Assembly (NCBI GenBank): GCA_021818645.1
Contig: JAKATS010000211.1
Coordinates: 1-6,165, forward strand
From: Acidobacteriota bacterium
GTDB lineage: Bacteria; Acidobacteriota; Terriglobia; Terriglobales; SCQP01
DNA length: 6,165 nt
Direction of reading: 5' to 3'
The first letter of the stretch is position 1. Every line of letters begins with the position of its first letter. This document shows, one piece after another, positions 5,682 to 6,165 of the stretch. The position numbers and the translations under genes were made by a program. Below the pieces are notes generated by a model. The model saw only the letters and a program-made list of their open reading frames with translations, made no database searches and was not told the origin of the DNA.

Positions 5682-6165
5682 TTACTGGCGTAGGCCTTCC
5701 GCCAGGGGCGCCGGCTGCACCGCCGTTTCCACCGGCTGCAGGGGAACCAGCGGGCCTTCCAGGGCCAACCCCAGCACTTCGTCCATGGTGGTGACCAGGC
5801 TGATCTTCATGGCTTGGCGAATGGGTTCGGGAATTTCCGACAGATCTTTTTCGTTATCGCGCGGCAAAATCAGATTGAGTATGCCCATGCGATGGGCGGC
5901 CATCAATTTTTCTTTCACGCCGCCGATCGGCAGCACCTTGCCGCGCAGCGTGATTTCTCCCGTCATGGCAAGATCACGGCGCACCGGAATGCGGGTCAGG
6001 GCGCTGATGATGGCGGTGGCGATAGTGATGCCGGCCGAAGGGCCATCCTTGGGAATCGCGCCTTCGGGCACATGCACATGAATGTCCAGATTGCGGTAAA
6101 AATCCCGCGGCAGGCCGAGCAAGTGGGCGCGGGAACGGATATAGCTCATCGCGGCCTGGGCTGAT
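5682..6165 (-). CDS. lon: ATP-dependent protease La (Lon), C-terminal proteolytic domain (cut by right edge)
   Basis: Lon is a cytosolic AAA+ serine protease that degrades misfolded and regulatory proteins. Only the last 160 residues are in the window; the ATPase and N-terminal domains lie past the right edge. The visible part starts [13 protein letters not shown], the usual run into the protease domain. The serine motif PKDGPSAG carries the nucleophile, and MTGEITLRG and [12 protein letters not shown] follow. The second Lys of KEK is the dyad partner, spaced from the Ser exactly as in E. coli Lon. [15 protein letters not shown] and MDEVLGLAL complete the domain. A tail of about 25 residues rich in Pro, Val and Ala ([20 protein letters not shown]) follows, with TAA at 5682-5684. 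The ATG at 6149 is internal, since the frame continues to the edge in matching Lon sequence. The gene converges on the winged-helix gene. Confidence 0.96.
   Translation of the reverse strand, partial: SAQAAMSYIRSRAHLLGLPRDFYRNLDIHVHVPEGAIPKDGPSAGITIATAIISALTRIPVRRDLAMTGEITLRGKVLPIGGVKEKLMAAHRMGILNLILPRDNEKDLSEIPEPIRQAMKISLVTTMDEVLGLALEGPLVPLQPVETAVQPAPLAEGLRQ

Noticed and set aside
5530..6081. 183-codon plus-strand open frame opposite lon
   Set aside because: It is antisense to the well-conserved Lon protease domain and its translation is low-complexity Arg/Ser-rich.

Overview
The window is a moderately GC-rich bacterial chromosome segment of 6165 bases, roughly 60% GC by eye. Gene density is high: seven genes and no intergenic gap over about 220 bases. 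I see no rRNA, tRNA, transposase, CRISPR array or prophage gene. The signal peptidase variant, the long PD-(D/E)XK protein of unknown function and the small Cys/His protein resemble families I recall from Acidobacteriota. That assignment rests on memory and overall look, not on a search.

Layout from left to right. A minus-strand signal peptidase I gene (lepB) runs off the left edge. It is followed by a 221-base gap holding a candidate lepB promoter and a perfect inverted repeat. Next is a minus-strand stress-regulation operon read from right to left: an ECF sigma factor, a zinc-binding anti-sigma factor overlapping it by 4 bases (ATGA), and a small Cys/His protein. Divergent from the sigma gene, on the plus strand, is a 534-residue protein with an intact PD-(D/E)XK nuclease-type active site at its C-terminus. 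Its promoter-like elements lie so close to the ATG that the transcript is probably nearly leaderless. It converges, with only 39 bases between, on a minus-strand amidohydrolase of the L-fuconolactonase / L-rhamnonolactonase type. Divergent from that is a plus-strand protein that appears to carry two winged-helix domains and may be AlkZ-related. A 207-base gap with short repeats and hairpins separates its end from the end of lon, whose C-terminal proteolytic domain is cut by the right edge.

Two themes link some of the genes. Lon (protein quality control), the ECF sigma/anti-sigma pair and signal peptidase (export) all fit envelope or protein-stress physiology, but nothing in the sequence shows co-regulation beyond the sigma operon itself. 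The nuclease-like and winged-helix proteins may act on nucleic acids, but they lie in separate transcription units. I find no convincing new multi-gene defence or mobile system. The most interesting items are the uncharacterised nuclease-fold protein, the small Cys/His protein in the sigma operon, and the possible leaderless or palindrome-controlled divergent promoters.
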